A DNA stretch of 18,431 nucleotides from assembly GCA_020628635.1 (NCBI GenBank), contig JAHDEU010000010.1:1-18431 (forward strand). Direction: 5' to 3'. The notes below the pieces were generated by a model. The model ran no database searches, was not told where the DNA came from, and saw only the letters and a list, made by a program, of their open reading frames with translations. The stretch comes from Hellea sp. GTDB taxonomy: Bacteria; Pseudomonadota; Alphaproteobacteria; Caulobacterales; Maricaulaceae. The position numbers and the translations under genes are program-made. Position 1 is the stretch's first letter. Each line of letters opens with the position of its first letter. This document shows positions 7,578-14,015 of the stretch, piece after piece.

Positions 7578-7580
7578 TGG

Positions 7581-7877
7581 TTAGATCCCCGTCGCAATAT
7601 CGATGGTGTCGCCATCTTTGAGCGTGACGATGGCCTTCTTGACGTCGGAACGACGACCCAGGCGACCGCGGAAACGCTTGGTCTTGCCCTTGGTCAGGAT
7701 CGTGTTCACGGCCGTGACCGAGACGTTGAACAGCTGCTCGACAGCCGCCTTGATCTCGGGCTTGGTCGCCGTCTTCGGCACCTCGAAAACAACCTGGTTG
7801 TTCTCGGCGACGATGGTGGATTTCTCGGTGATGACCGGGGTCAGGACCGTATCGTAATGTTTGGCGGTCGCGCTCAT
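7581..7877 (-). CDS. rplW: 50S ribosomal protein L23
   Basis: L23 stands at the exit of the peptide tunnel, where trigger factor and SRP dock. The 98-residue product has the N-terminal TPVITEKS motif, in which Glu18 matches the trigger-factor contact of E. coli L23. The extended loop reads TKGKTKRFRGRLGRRSDVKK. Length is typical. It overlaps the 3' end of rplD by 4 nt (ATGA), indicating translational coupling. Confidence 0.97.
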   Translation of the reverse strand: MSATAKHYDTVLTPVITEKSTIVAENNQVVFEVPKTATKPEIKAAVEQLFNVSVTAVNTILTKGKTKRFRGRLGRRSDVKKAIVTLKDGDTIDIATGI

Positions 7878-8494
7878 TTCAGTCGCTCCTGCAGCTGCTC
7901 GACAGCTTCCGTGGACAGCACCAGCGTGTGGCGCTTGAGGATGTCGTAGACATTGGCACCCTGGCTCGGCAGCACGTCCACATTCGGGATGTTGCGGGCC
8001 GAACGGGCAAAGGCCGTGTCGATTTCGTTTCCGCCGACGAAAAGCGCGTTCTTGACGCCCATCTTCTCCAGCTGCGCGCGCAGCGCAGACGTCTTGGCGT
8101 CTTTCATGGTCAGGCTGTCCACGACGATCAGCTCGCCAGCACCCTGCTTGGCCGACAGCGCGTGGCGCAGGGCCATCTTGCGGACCTTCTTGGGCAGCTC
8201 GTGGGCGTGGCTGCGCGAACGCGGGCCGTGGGCTTTCGCACCGCCGCGGAACTGCGAGACCGAACCGTTACCGTGACGGGCCGTGCCGCCGCCCTTCTGG
8301 CGACCGATACGCTTGGTTGTCTTGGAGACATCGCCGCGCTCTTGCGTCTGGTGCGTGCCGGCCTGGCGCTTGGCCAGCTGGTAGCGGACCATGCGGTGCA
8401 GGATGTCCTTGCGGGGTTCCTGGCCGAAGACCGCTTCGTCGAGATCGACGGAGCCGCCTTTCTTGCCATCGAGTGTCGTGACGTCGATTTTCAT
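7874..8494 (-). CDS. rplD: 50S ribosomal protein L4
   Basis: L4 lines the exit tunnel with an extended loop, and in E. coli it also represses the S10 operon through its leader RNA. The 206-residue product has the basic loop GRQKGGGTARHGNGSVSQFR (about 64-83) and the KVRKMALRHALSAK segment. The C-terminal part has VDVLPSQGANVYDILKRHTL. It starts 2 nt after rplC and ends in an ATGA overlap with rplW. Whether it autoregulates here is unknown. Confidence 0.97.
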   Translation of the reverse strand: MKIDVTTLDGKKGGSVDLDEAVFGQEPRKDILHRMVRYQLAKRQAGTHQTQERGDVSKTTKRIGRQKGGGTARHGNGSVSQFRGGAKAHGPRSRSHAHELPKKVRKMALRHALSAKQGAGELIVVDSLTMKDAKTSALRAQLEKMGVKNALFVGGNEIDTAFARSARNIPNVDVLPSQGANVYDILKRHTLVLSTEAVEQLQERLK

Positions 8495-8496
8495 GA

Positions 8497-9255
8497 CTAT
8501 TCTTCCTCTTCTTTCGAGGCAGCAGGCGCGGCGGGCGCGTCGGCTTTCTTGTCATCCTTTTTGGCCGCGGCAGGCGCGTCCATGGTGAACTTGCCGGGCA
8601 TGGGCAGGTCGTCCGCCTTGGTGCCCTTGATGGCGTCCTTGAGCTCGACCCAGGCGCCCTTGGAGCCGGGAACGTGGCCCTTGACCAGGACCAGACCTTG
8701 TTCGGCATCGACGCGGGCGATGGTCAGGTTCTGCAGAGTACGGCGGACGGCACCCATGTGGCCGGCCATCTTCTTGCCCTTGAAGACCTTGCCCGGATCC
8801 TGACACTGGCCCGTGGAGCCGTGCGAGCGGTGCGAGATCGACACGCCGTGCGTGGCGCGCAGGCCGCCGAAGTTGTGGCGCTTCATGGCACCGGCAAAAC
8901 CCTTGCCGACCGTGATGCCGGATGCGTCGATCTTCTGGCCGGGGACGAAGTGCTCGGCCGACAGGGTCGCGCCGACTTCGATCATGTTCTCTGGTGCAAC
9001 GCGGAATTCGACGAGCTTCTGCTTGGGCGTCACGCCCGCCTTGGCAAAGCGTTCGCGCTCGGCCTTGGCCACGCGCTTCACCTTGGCTTCGCCCGCGCCC
9101 AGCTGCAGGGCGGAGTAGCCGTCGCGCTCGGGCGTCTTCTGTGCGACCACCTGGCAGCCTTCGAGGCTGAGGACGGTTACGGGTATGTGGTTGCCGGCGT
9201 CGTCGTAAACGCGGGTCATCCCGAGTTTGCGCGCCAATAGGCCAGATCGTTGCAT
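8497..9255 (-). CDS. rplC: 50S ribosomal protein L3
   Basis: L3 is an assembly-initiating large-subunit protein whose loop approaches the peptidyltransferase centre. The 252-residue product starts MQRSGLLARKLGMTRVY and contains THGVSISHRSHGSTGQCQDP with Gln150 at the position methylated by PrmB in E. coli. KVFKGKKMAGHMG follows. The conserved region ends near 225. Residues 226-252 form an Ala/Lys/Asp tail finishing in four glutamates. The upstream SD is weak (AGGGAAACC, with AGGG 11 nt before ATG). No rpsJ precedes it, so it is the first gene of the operon here. Confidence 0.97.
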   Translation of the reverse strand: MQRSGLLARKLGMTRVYDDAGNHIPVTVLSLEGCQVVAQKTPERDGYSALQLGAGEAKVKRVAKAERERFAKAGVTPKQKLVEFRVAPENMIEVGATLSAEHFVPGQKIDASGITVGKGFAGAMKRHNFGGLRATHGVSISHRSHGSTGQCQDPGKVFKGKKMAGHMGAVRRTLQNLTIARVDAEQGLVLVKGHVPGSKGAWVELKDAIKGTKADDLPMPGKFTMDAPAAAKKDDKKADAPAAPAASKEEEE

Positions 9256-9352
9256 CGGTCAGGTTTCCCTAATTGCTCTTCCACCGGACGCGCCCTCATG
9301 GCGGACCGGATCCATATGCACAGTGTGAGGCGTTGGCTTTCCAACAAAACCG

Positions 9353-9382
9353 GGCCAGCGCGCCGCACTGCAGCGCCTGGCC
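9353..9382 (-). promoter_or_regulatory. Hairpin in probable rplC leader
   Basis: A long inverted repeat has arms GGCCAGCGC (9353-9361) and GCGCCTGGCC (9373-9382), giving nine pairs with a one-base bulge and an 11-nt loop. Read toward rplC, it is followed after three bases by TTTT. The structure resembles a weak terminator or attenuator about 100 nt upstream of the rplC start. It could be a leader attenuator if the promoter lies further upstream. The short, offset U-run makes this uncertain. Confidence 0.4.
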
Positions 9383-9556
9383 AATAATCGAACATCGTCG
9401 TCCGGGTCTGTGGATCGTCAACTGCGTCTGCAATGGGATGCCCCAAAGCACTGCCAGCTATGAACGTCGCGGCGTCTAGTCGCGATTCCCCAGACCGTCA
9501 ACAGCGCTTTGCAGGAAAAGCCCGCCCTGTTCGGTGGCAGCGGCGCCCTGCTCCTA

Positions 9557-9571
9557 TGCGCGGTCCGCGCA
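9557..9571. repeat. Perfect 15-nt palindrome
   Basis: TGCGCGG-T-CCGCGCA is a perfect inverted repeat of 7 bp arms around one base. It lies in the divergent spacer 115 nt before the chosen start of the TAXI gene. It has the size of a dimeric regulator site. GC-rich sequence makes such palindromes more likely by chance. Confidence 0.35.
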
Positions 9572-9612
9572 GCGCGTCACTATCTTGCATGCGCGCCTAT
9601 CCAACACCTGCA

Positions 9613-9627
9613 GCGCTTGCAAAGCGC
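9613..9627. repeat. Perfect palindrome GCGCTT-GCA-AAGCGC
   Basis: This is an inverted repeat with 6-bp arms around three bases, 59 nt before the chosen start of the TAXI gene. Its minus-strand reading begins GCGCTTTGCA, and the same 10-mer occurs on the plus strand at 9504-9513. The recurrence makes it a better operator candidate than a lone palindrome. Confidence 0.4.
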
Positions 9628-9685
9628 CCGCCATGGTTTAGCAGGGGCGAAGGGCTTCAATGTGTGGGAGGAGCTGTCCTGTATC

Positions 9686-11053
9686 ATGCCGTCGACGCGA
9701 AACGACCGCGTGTCCCAACGGCTTTCCGGCCTCGGAAAGCAGGCTAGCCGCGTGCGCTTCGACATCAATAGGATGCTCCTCGCCCTGCTGTTGTTCACGG
9801 CCGCCTTCACGGTCGGCCTGCTGGTCAAGCAGCAGCTGGACGCCAACAAGGAGACCACCATCATCATCGGCGCGGGCGATGCGGGCGGGGAGAGCTTCGC
9901 CATCATCACCGCCATCGAGCAGCTGGCCCGCAAATACGCGCCCAACCTGCACATCATCGTGGCGGAGACCGGCGGCAGCCAGGCCAATATCGACCTGCTG
10001 GAGCGCGACCTGATCGACGCGGCCGCCATCCAGGCCAATGTCAGCCTCGTGCCCAAGGTCCGGCTGATCACCCAGCTCTACCCCGACACCTACCAGCTGA
10101 TCGCGCGCGCGAATGCGGGCGTGGAGAGCGTCGCCGATCTGTCCGGCAAGACGGTCGCGCTGTCCGGCACGTCGGAAGCCCAGCGCACGGCCTTTCTGGA
10201 ACTGATCGAGCATTACGGCCTGCGCGAAACCGACATGCGCCTGATCCGCATGAGCGAGGCGGGCGCGTCGTGGGAGCTCGACAATGGCGGGGTCGATGCG
10301 AAATTCACCATCCGCGCGCCGGGCAATTCCGTGCTGCGCGAACAGCTTCGCGGGCGCGACGTGGTGTTCGTGCCCATCGACCAGGCCGACGCGCTGCGCC
10401 TGAACCAGAGCACGATCGAGAGCGGAATCATCCCGCGCGGGTCCTATCAGGGCAGCCCGCCCATCCCGCCGACCGACCTGCAGACGGCCGTCGTGCCGCG
10501 CATCCTCGTCTCGTCCACCGCCGTGGACGACGAGATCGTGGAAACGCTCACCCGGCTGATCTACGACCACCGCCGCGAATTGACCGAAGCGGTGCCGCTG
10601 CTGGGCTTCATGACCGAGACCGATGAGCTGCTTTCGGCCCGCCTGCCCCTGCATGAGGGCGCGCGCGCCTATTACACGCGCGACGATCCGGGCTTCCTGC
10701 AGGAGAATGCCGAAGTGCTGGCCTTCTACCTGACCATCGTGGCGGGCATGGTATCCTTGTTGCTGCGCCTGAACGGCCGCCGCCAGAAGGCGCGCTCGGA
10801 CGAATATACGCGCGAGCTGCTGCGCATCTACAATGACGCGGTGGACGACGCCGCCCCCACCCTGTCCGACTACCGCAACCGCCTCATGGCCGTCTTCGCC
10901 GATGTCGTGCGCGACGCGGAAGCGGGGACGCTGTCGTCGAACGGCTTCGACTTCCTGTCGTTTACCTGGGACGAGATCAACGACGCCGTCCAGGAGGTCA
11001 TCGAGTCCAAGGCCTCGGGCGGTCGGGTGCGCATCGCGGAGGCCACACGATGA
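9686..11053 (+). CDS. Membrane-anchored TAXI-family solute-binding protein
   Basis: The 455-residue product has one membrane helix near the N-terminus (about 29-48), a periplasmic TAXI domain (about 57-335), a second helix (about 345-362) and a helical, charged cytoplasmic tail of about 90 residues. TAXI features are IIIGAGDAGGESFAIITAIE (59-78), AETGGSQANIDLLERDLIDA (93-112), LYPDTYQLIAR and the LSGKTVALSGTSE hinge (152-164). Ordinary TAXI proteins are secreted and feed TRAP transporters. This one is anchored, and no TRAP permease is adjacent. The ATG is chosen because GGAGGAG lies 12 nt upstream and the earlier codons (open back to a TTG at 9509) look non-coding. An M at residue 30 is an alternative start. 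Ligand unknown. Confidence 0.82.
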   Translation: MPSTRNDRVSQRLSGLGKQASRVRFDINRMLLALLLFTAAFTVGLLVKQQLDANKETTIIIGAGDAGGESFAIITAIEQLARKYAPNLHIIVAETGGSQANIDLLERDLIDAAAIQANVSLVPKVRLITQLYPDTYQLIARANAGVESVADLSGKTVALSGTSEAQRTAFLELIEHYGLRETDMRLIRMSEAGASWELDNGGVDAKFTIRAPGNSVLREQLRGRDVVFVPIDQADALRLNQSTIESGIIPRGSYQGSPPIPPTDLQTAVVPRILVSSTAVDDEIVETLTRLIYDHRRELTEAVPLLGFMTETDELLSARLPLHEGARAYYTRDDPGFLQENAEVLAFYLTIVAGMVSLLLRLNGRRQKARSDEYTRELLRIYNDAVDDAAPTLSDYRNRLMAVFADVVRDAEAGTLSSNGFDFLSFTWDEINDAVQEVIESKASGGRVRIAEATR

Positions 11054-12240
11054 GCGATACGCCAACCGTCATACCCGCCATCGCCACGCCGGTCTCTGCC
11101 TTTACCCGCCTGCCCATCGGCATGGATGACGACCGCAAGGGGCGCATCAGACAGGCCAATCGCCGCCTCGCCTGGGTGCTGGGCGCGATCGCCGGGGCCT
11201 TCATGGTGGCGGCGACCTTTGTCTACATGGCGACCGTGCAGAACGGCGAACGCCAGGCCCTGCGCCAGCTGGAAACCTTCAACGACCTGCGCCACGACGC
11301 CATTCTCGCCTTCTTCCAGACCCATGAGAACGAGATCCAAGTCTGGGCGGAGAACGCCGAGTTCGAGGAGCGCGCCCGCGAGATCTTCAAGGATTGGGCC
11401 GCGATGAGCCCGGCGGAGAAGCGCGGCATCCGCGAGCATTTCGTGGCCGACGCCCCCCTGCCCCGGCCCACACCGGCTCAAGCCGTCTATCTCGACCATT
11501 ACAACCGTATCACGCCGCAACTCGAGGATTTCATCGAGCACCACAATTTCTACGACCTGTTCCTGTTCGACCCCGAGGGCGAGCTGGCCTACACAGTGGT
11601 GCGCGAGGACGATTTCGGCCTCGACTATCACGACCCGTCCAACCCCTATTACGCGTCCGGCCTCGGCGAGGTCGCCCGCCAGGCGGAAGCGTTCGACATC
11701 CATGCGGGCGAGGAGCTGTCCACCGCCATCAGCGACTTCGCGCCCTACGCCCCGTCCGGCAACACGATGGAGGCCTTCATCGCCGAGCCGCTCCCTTACG
11801 AGGATGCGGGCGGGGACACGGAGAAGCTCGGCGTGCTCGCCATCCAGCTCTCCTTTGCCGAGCTCAACGAGATTCTCGAATACCGCTCCGGCCTCAAGGA
11901 GTCGGGCCGCACCCTGCTGGTGGGCGCGGACCGCATGATCCGCAACAATCCCGAAAAGCTGACCGAAGACGCCCACCTCGATCTGGACACGGAGGCCGTC
12001 AACGAGGCGCTCGCGGGCCGCACCTTCTTCGGCCAAAGCACGGGCGAGCGCGACCAGGCGGTCTATGTCGCGGCCCAGCCCCTCGATTTCCATGACCTGC
12101 GCTGGGCCGTGCTGACCGAAATGGACAAGGCCGAAGTTCTGGGACCCTTGCGCATCTATCTCTGGGTCTATTTCGCCGCCCTGCTCGGCATCGCGGTCAC
12201 GGCATGGCTGATGTATCAGATCGTGCGCCTGCGCCGGTAG
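11050..12240 (+). CDS. Two-helix membrane protein with periplasmic dCache-like domain, no output domain
   Basis: The 396-residue product has a helix at about 41-62, a periplasmic region of about 305 residues, a second helix at about 370-389, and ends only seven residues later (IVRLRR). The periplasmic part resembles the double-Cache sensor domains of chemoreceptors and cyclases. Segments supporting this are HHNFYDLFLFDPEGELAYTV (164-183), DPSNPYYASGLGE, GVLAIQLSFAELNEIL (261-276) and RTLLVGADRMIRNN. No HAMP, kinase, GGDEF or methyl-accepting domain follows, so it could act only through a partner or be a degraded receptor. The start overlaps the TAXI gene stop by 4 nt (ATGA), so the two are probably made together. 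Family assignment is by pattern. Confidence 0.78.
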   Translation: MSDTPTVIPAIATPVSAFTRLPIGMDDDRKGRIRQANRRLAWVLGAIAGAFMVAATFVYMATVQNGERQALRQLETFNDLRHDAILAFFQTHENEIQVWAENAEFEERAREIFKDWAAMSPAEKRGIREHFVADAPLPRPTPAQAVYLDHYNRITPQLEDFIEHHNFYDLFLFDPEGELAYTVVREDDFGLDYHDPSNPYYASGLGEVARQAEAFDIHAGEELSTAISDFAPYAPSGNTMEAFIAEPLPYEDAGGDTEKLGVLAIQLSFAELNEILEYRSGLKESGRTLLVGADRMIRNNPEKLTEDAHLDLDTEAVNEALAGRTFFGQSTGERDQAVYVAAQPLDFHDLRWAVLTEMDKAEVLGPLRIYLWVYFAALLGIAVTAWLMYQIVRLRR

Positions 12241-12249
12241 CCAGCGGAC

Positions 12250-13767
12250 TTGCGGTTCGCGGGCTGCGGCGTTAGTCCCCCGGAACTTTACCCGCCCATC
12301 GACCGCAAGAGACCGACCATTTCCACTCCCAACGACACAACCGATTCCGACACCCAGATCGACGCCGCCATCGCGGAGCTGATCGCGCTCTACGACCAGC
12401 AGACCGCGCTGATGCAGGCACGCTTCGCCGCCTACTCCGCGGGCGAGATAGACAGCCTCGACGATGTCCACGCCGTCTATCCCGAGCTCAAGGTCCACAT
12501 CCCGGCCGAAGAAGCCGTGATGACGTCCAATCTCGCTCTGGGCCGCGTCGCGCGCTCCCACGAGTTTTCCACGACCATCACGCGCCCGCGCCTGTTCGAG
12601 AACTATTTCCGCGACCAGCTGCGCGACATCATGCGGAAGTTCTCCGCCACGCTGGAAGTCGCGCTGTCCGACAGCCCCATCCCGGTGAACTTCGCGGTCG
12701 AGAGCGCCACGGCGCGCATGGACCTCGCCTCGCGCCAGGCCCTGCCGACCTATTTCTACACGCCAAATCTGGTCGCCACCAATGACCGCATCGTGGACGG
12801 CAAGCAGATTCTGGACCGCGACCGCGCCATGCCGCTGTCGCTGTTCACGGCCGAACGCACGGACTATTCGCTCTACCGCATCCGCCACTACACGGCGACC
12901 GATCCGGAAGACTTCCAGAACTACATCCTGTTCACCAACTATCAGCGCTATGTCGATGAATTCGTCGAGCACGCCTGCGCGGAAGTGAAGGCGGGCCGCG
13001 CCGACCGCCTTGTGGAGCCGGGCGGCCGGGTCACGCTCTGCGACGGCGAACCGAGCAAGAAACGCATCAAGAAGCTGCCGCAAATGCCCGCCTACCACAT
13101 GGTCAAGCCGGACGGCACGGGCGTGACGCTGGTCAATATCGGCGTGGGCCCCTCCAACGCCAAGACCATTACCGACCACCTCGCCGTGCTGCGGCCGGAT
13201 GTATGGCTGATGATCGGCCATTGCGGCGCGCTGCGCCGGACGCAGCGCCTCGGCGACTATGTGCTGGCCCACGCTTACCTGCGCCTCGACAACGTGCTCG
13301 ACCACGTCCTGCCGCCGCACATCCCGCTGCCCACCCTCGCTGAAGTCCAGTTGGCGCTGACCAAGGCGGTCCAGGAGGTCAGCGGCGTGGAAGGCGACAA
13401 GCTCAAGGAGCTGCTGCGCACCGGCACGGTCGTCACGACGGATGACCGCAACTGGGAGCTCAATTTCGAGAACTACGCGCTCGACCTCAACGCGTCCCGC
13501 GCCATCGCCATCGACATGGAATCCGCCACCATCTCCGCCAATGGCTACCGCTACCGCGTGCCCTACGGCACGCTGCTCTGCGCGTCGGATCGCCCCTTGC
13601 ACGGCGAGATCAAGCTGCCCGGCATGGCGGATGCCTTCTACCAGGAGCGCGTCGGCCAGCACCTGGAGATCGGCCTCAAGGCCATCGAGCTGCTGTCGGA
13701 CGCCGCCGAAGCGAACACGCTGCATTCGCGCAAGTTGCGCAGCTTCGACGAGCCACTGTTCCGGTAG
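12250..13767 (+). CDS. amn: AMP nucleosidase
   Basis: The enzyme hydrolyses AMP to adenine and ribose 5-phosphate, a cytoplasmic step controlling adenylate levels. The C-terminal catalytic half closely matches E. coli Amn as I remember it: VNIGVGPSNAKTITDHLAVL (295-314), WLMIGHCGALR, TGTVVTTDDRNWEL (391-404), IDMESATI (421-428), and CASDRPLHGEIKLPG (444-458) with the probable catalytic Asp447. The N-terminal Amn domain (FSTTITRPRLF, RHYTATDPEDFQ, FTNYQRYVDEFV) is complete. The start is uncertain. TTG gives 505 residues, while an ATT at codon 24 (12319), with AAGAGA nearby, gives 482, near the 484 of E. coli. There is no in-frame ATG until codon 55. It lies 9 nt after the dCache gene. Confidence 0.95.
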   Translation: MRFAGCGVSPPELYPPIDRKRPTISTPNDTTDSDTQIDAAIAELIALYDQQTALMQARFAAYSAGEIDSLDDVHAVYPELKVHIPAEEAVMTSNLALGRVARSHEFSTTITRPRLFENYFRDQLRDIMRKFSATLEVALSDSPIPVNFAVESATARMDLASRQALPTYFYTPNLVATNDRIVDGKQILDRDRAMPLSLFTAERTDYSLYRIRHYTATDPEDFQNYILFTNYQRYVDEFVEHACAEVKAGRADRLVEPGGRVTLCDGEPSKKRIKKLPQMPAYHMVKPDGTGVTLVNIGVGPSNAKTITDHLAVLRPDVWLMIGHCGALRRTQRLGDYVLAHAYLRLDNVLDHVLPPHIPLPTLAEVQLALTKAVQEVSGVEGDKLKELLRTGTVVTTDDRNWELNFENYALDLNASRAIAIDMESATISANGYRYRVPYGTLLCASDRPLHGEIKLPGMADAFYQERVGQHLEIGLKAIELLSDAAEANTLHSRKLRSFDEPLFR

Positions 13768-13800
13768 AGGGCCCTGCGCCCGGACCGGGCCGCGGACAGG

Positions 13801-13831
13801 CCGGCCAAGCCAGCCCGAGGCCGTTGGCCGG
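13801..13831 (+). terminator. Possible amn 3' hairpin without U-run
   Basis: Arms CCGGCCAA and TTGGCCGG pair perfectly (8 bp) around a 15-nt loop that can itself fold partly. It lies 33 nt after the amn stop. No T-run follows, so it may be an RNA 3'-end protecting stem or a weak termination element rather than a classic intrinsic terminator. Confidence 0.35.
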
Positions 13832-13956
13832 GCTTGAATGAGCCACTACTGGCGGCGCGCATGACTGCCGTCCTCCGATCGCTCCGATCGAGCCATCGCT
13901 CCGCCCGCACCGGCCAGCCAAACCCCGCCAATTTGCGCAAACATCGTCCGCGCAAC

Positions 13957-13990
13957 AAAAAACCGGCCCCCTTTGCAGGGGACCGGCTGT
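13957..13990 (-). terminator. Intrinsic terminator of the TonB-receptor gene
   Basis: On the minus strand the stem CCGGTCCCCT / AGGGGGCCGG (10 pairs, one G-U, GCAA loop) is followed directly by TTTTTT. It sits 26 nt after the receptor stop codon. In the other direction the stem is followed by CTGTTTT, so it might also stop leftover amn transcription. Confidence 0.88.
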
Positions 13991-14015
13991 TTTGCTGGCG
14001 CTGTGCCGTCTTCGT

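Larger units (their letters stand above)
9256..9685. promoter_or_regulatory. Divergent intergenic region, rplC / TAXI gene
   Basis: About 430 nt lie between two divergent operons. I see no convincing coding sequence, and none of the short open frames resembles S10. The region must contain the promoter and leader of the ribosomal operon on the minus strand and the promoter of the plus-strand operon. A TTGACG hexamer on the minus strand (9421-9416) is a possible -35 box, but I find no matching -10 at normal spacing. Palindromes and a shared 10-mer are listed separately. Confidence 0.5.
13768..14015. other. Convergent intergenic stretch, amn / TonB receptor
   Basis: No credible gene is visible in these 248 nt. 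It contains the inverted repeat downstream of amn and the minus-strand terminator of the receptor gene, listed separately. It also has two copies of CCGATCG separated by two bases (13875-13890) and a short GCCCG-GAC-CGGGC palindrome just after the amn stop (13778-13790). Function of the last two is unknown. Confidence 0.6.

Noticed and set aside
9216..9446. 76-codon minus-strand frame before rplC, considered as a remnant of S10
   Set aside because: Its sequence has no S10 resemblance and overlaps the rplC start in another frame.
9273..9479. Small plus-strand frame in the divergent spacer
   Set aside because: No ribosome binding site or recognisable composition. It probably arises by chance.
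9256..9685. tRNA, CRISPR array or mobile-element end in the divergent spacer
   Set aside because: No cloverleaf, regular repeat-spacer pattern, transposase piece or target duplication is visible here or elsewhere in the window.
10870..13725. Very long minus-strand open frame (951 codons) opposite the TAXI/dCache/amn genes
   Set aside because: It is antisense to three recognisable genes, has no family-like motifs, and is Val/Gly/Arg/Asp-rich as expected for the mirror frame of GC-rich codon-biased genes.
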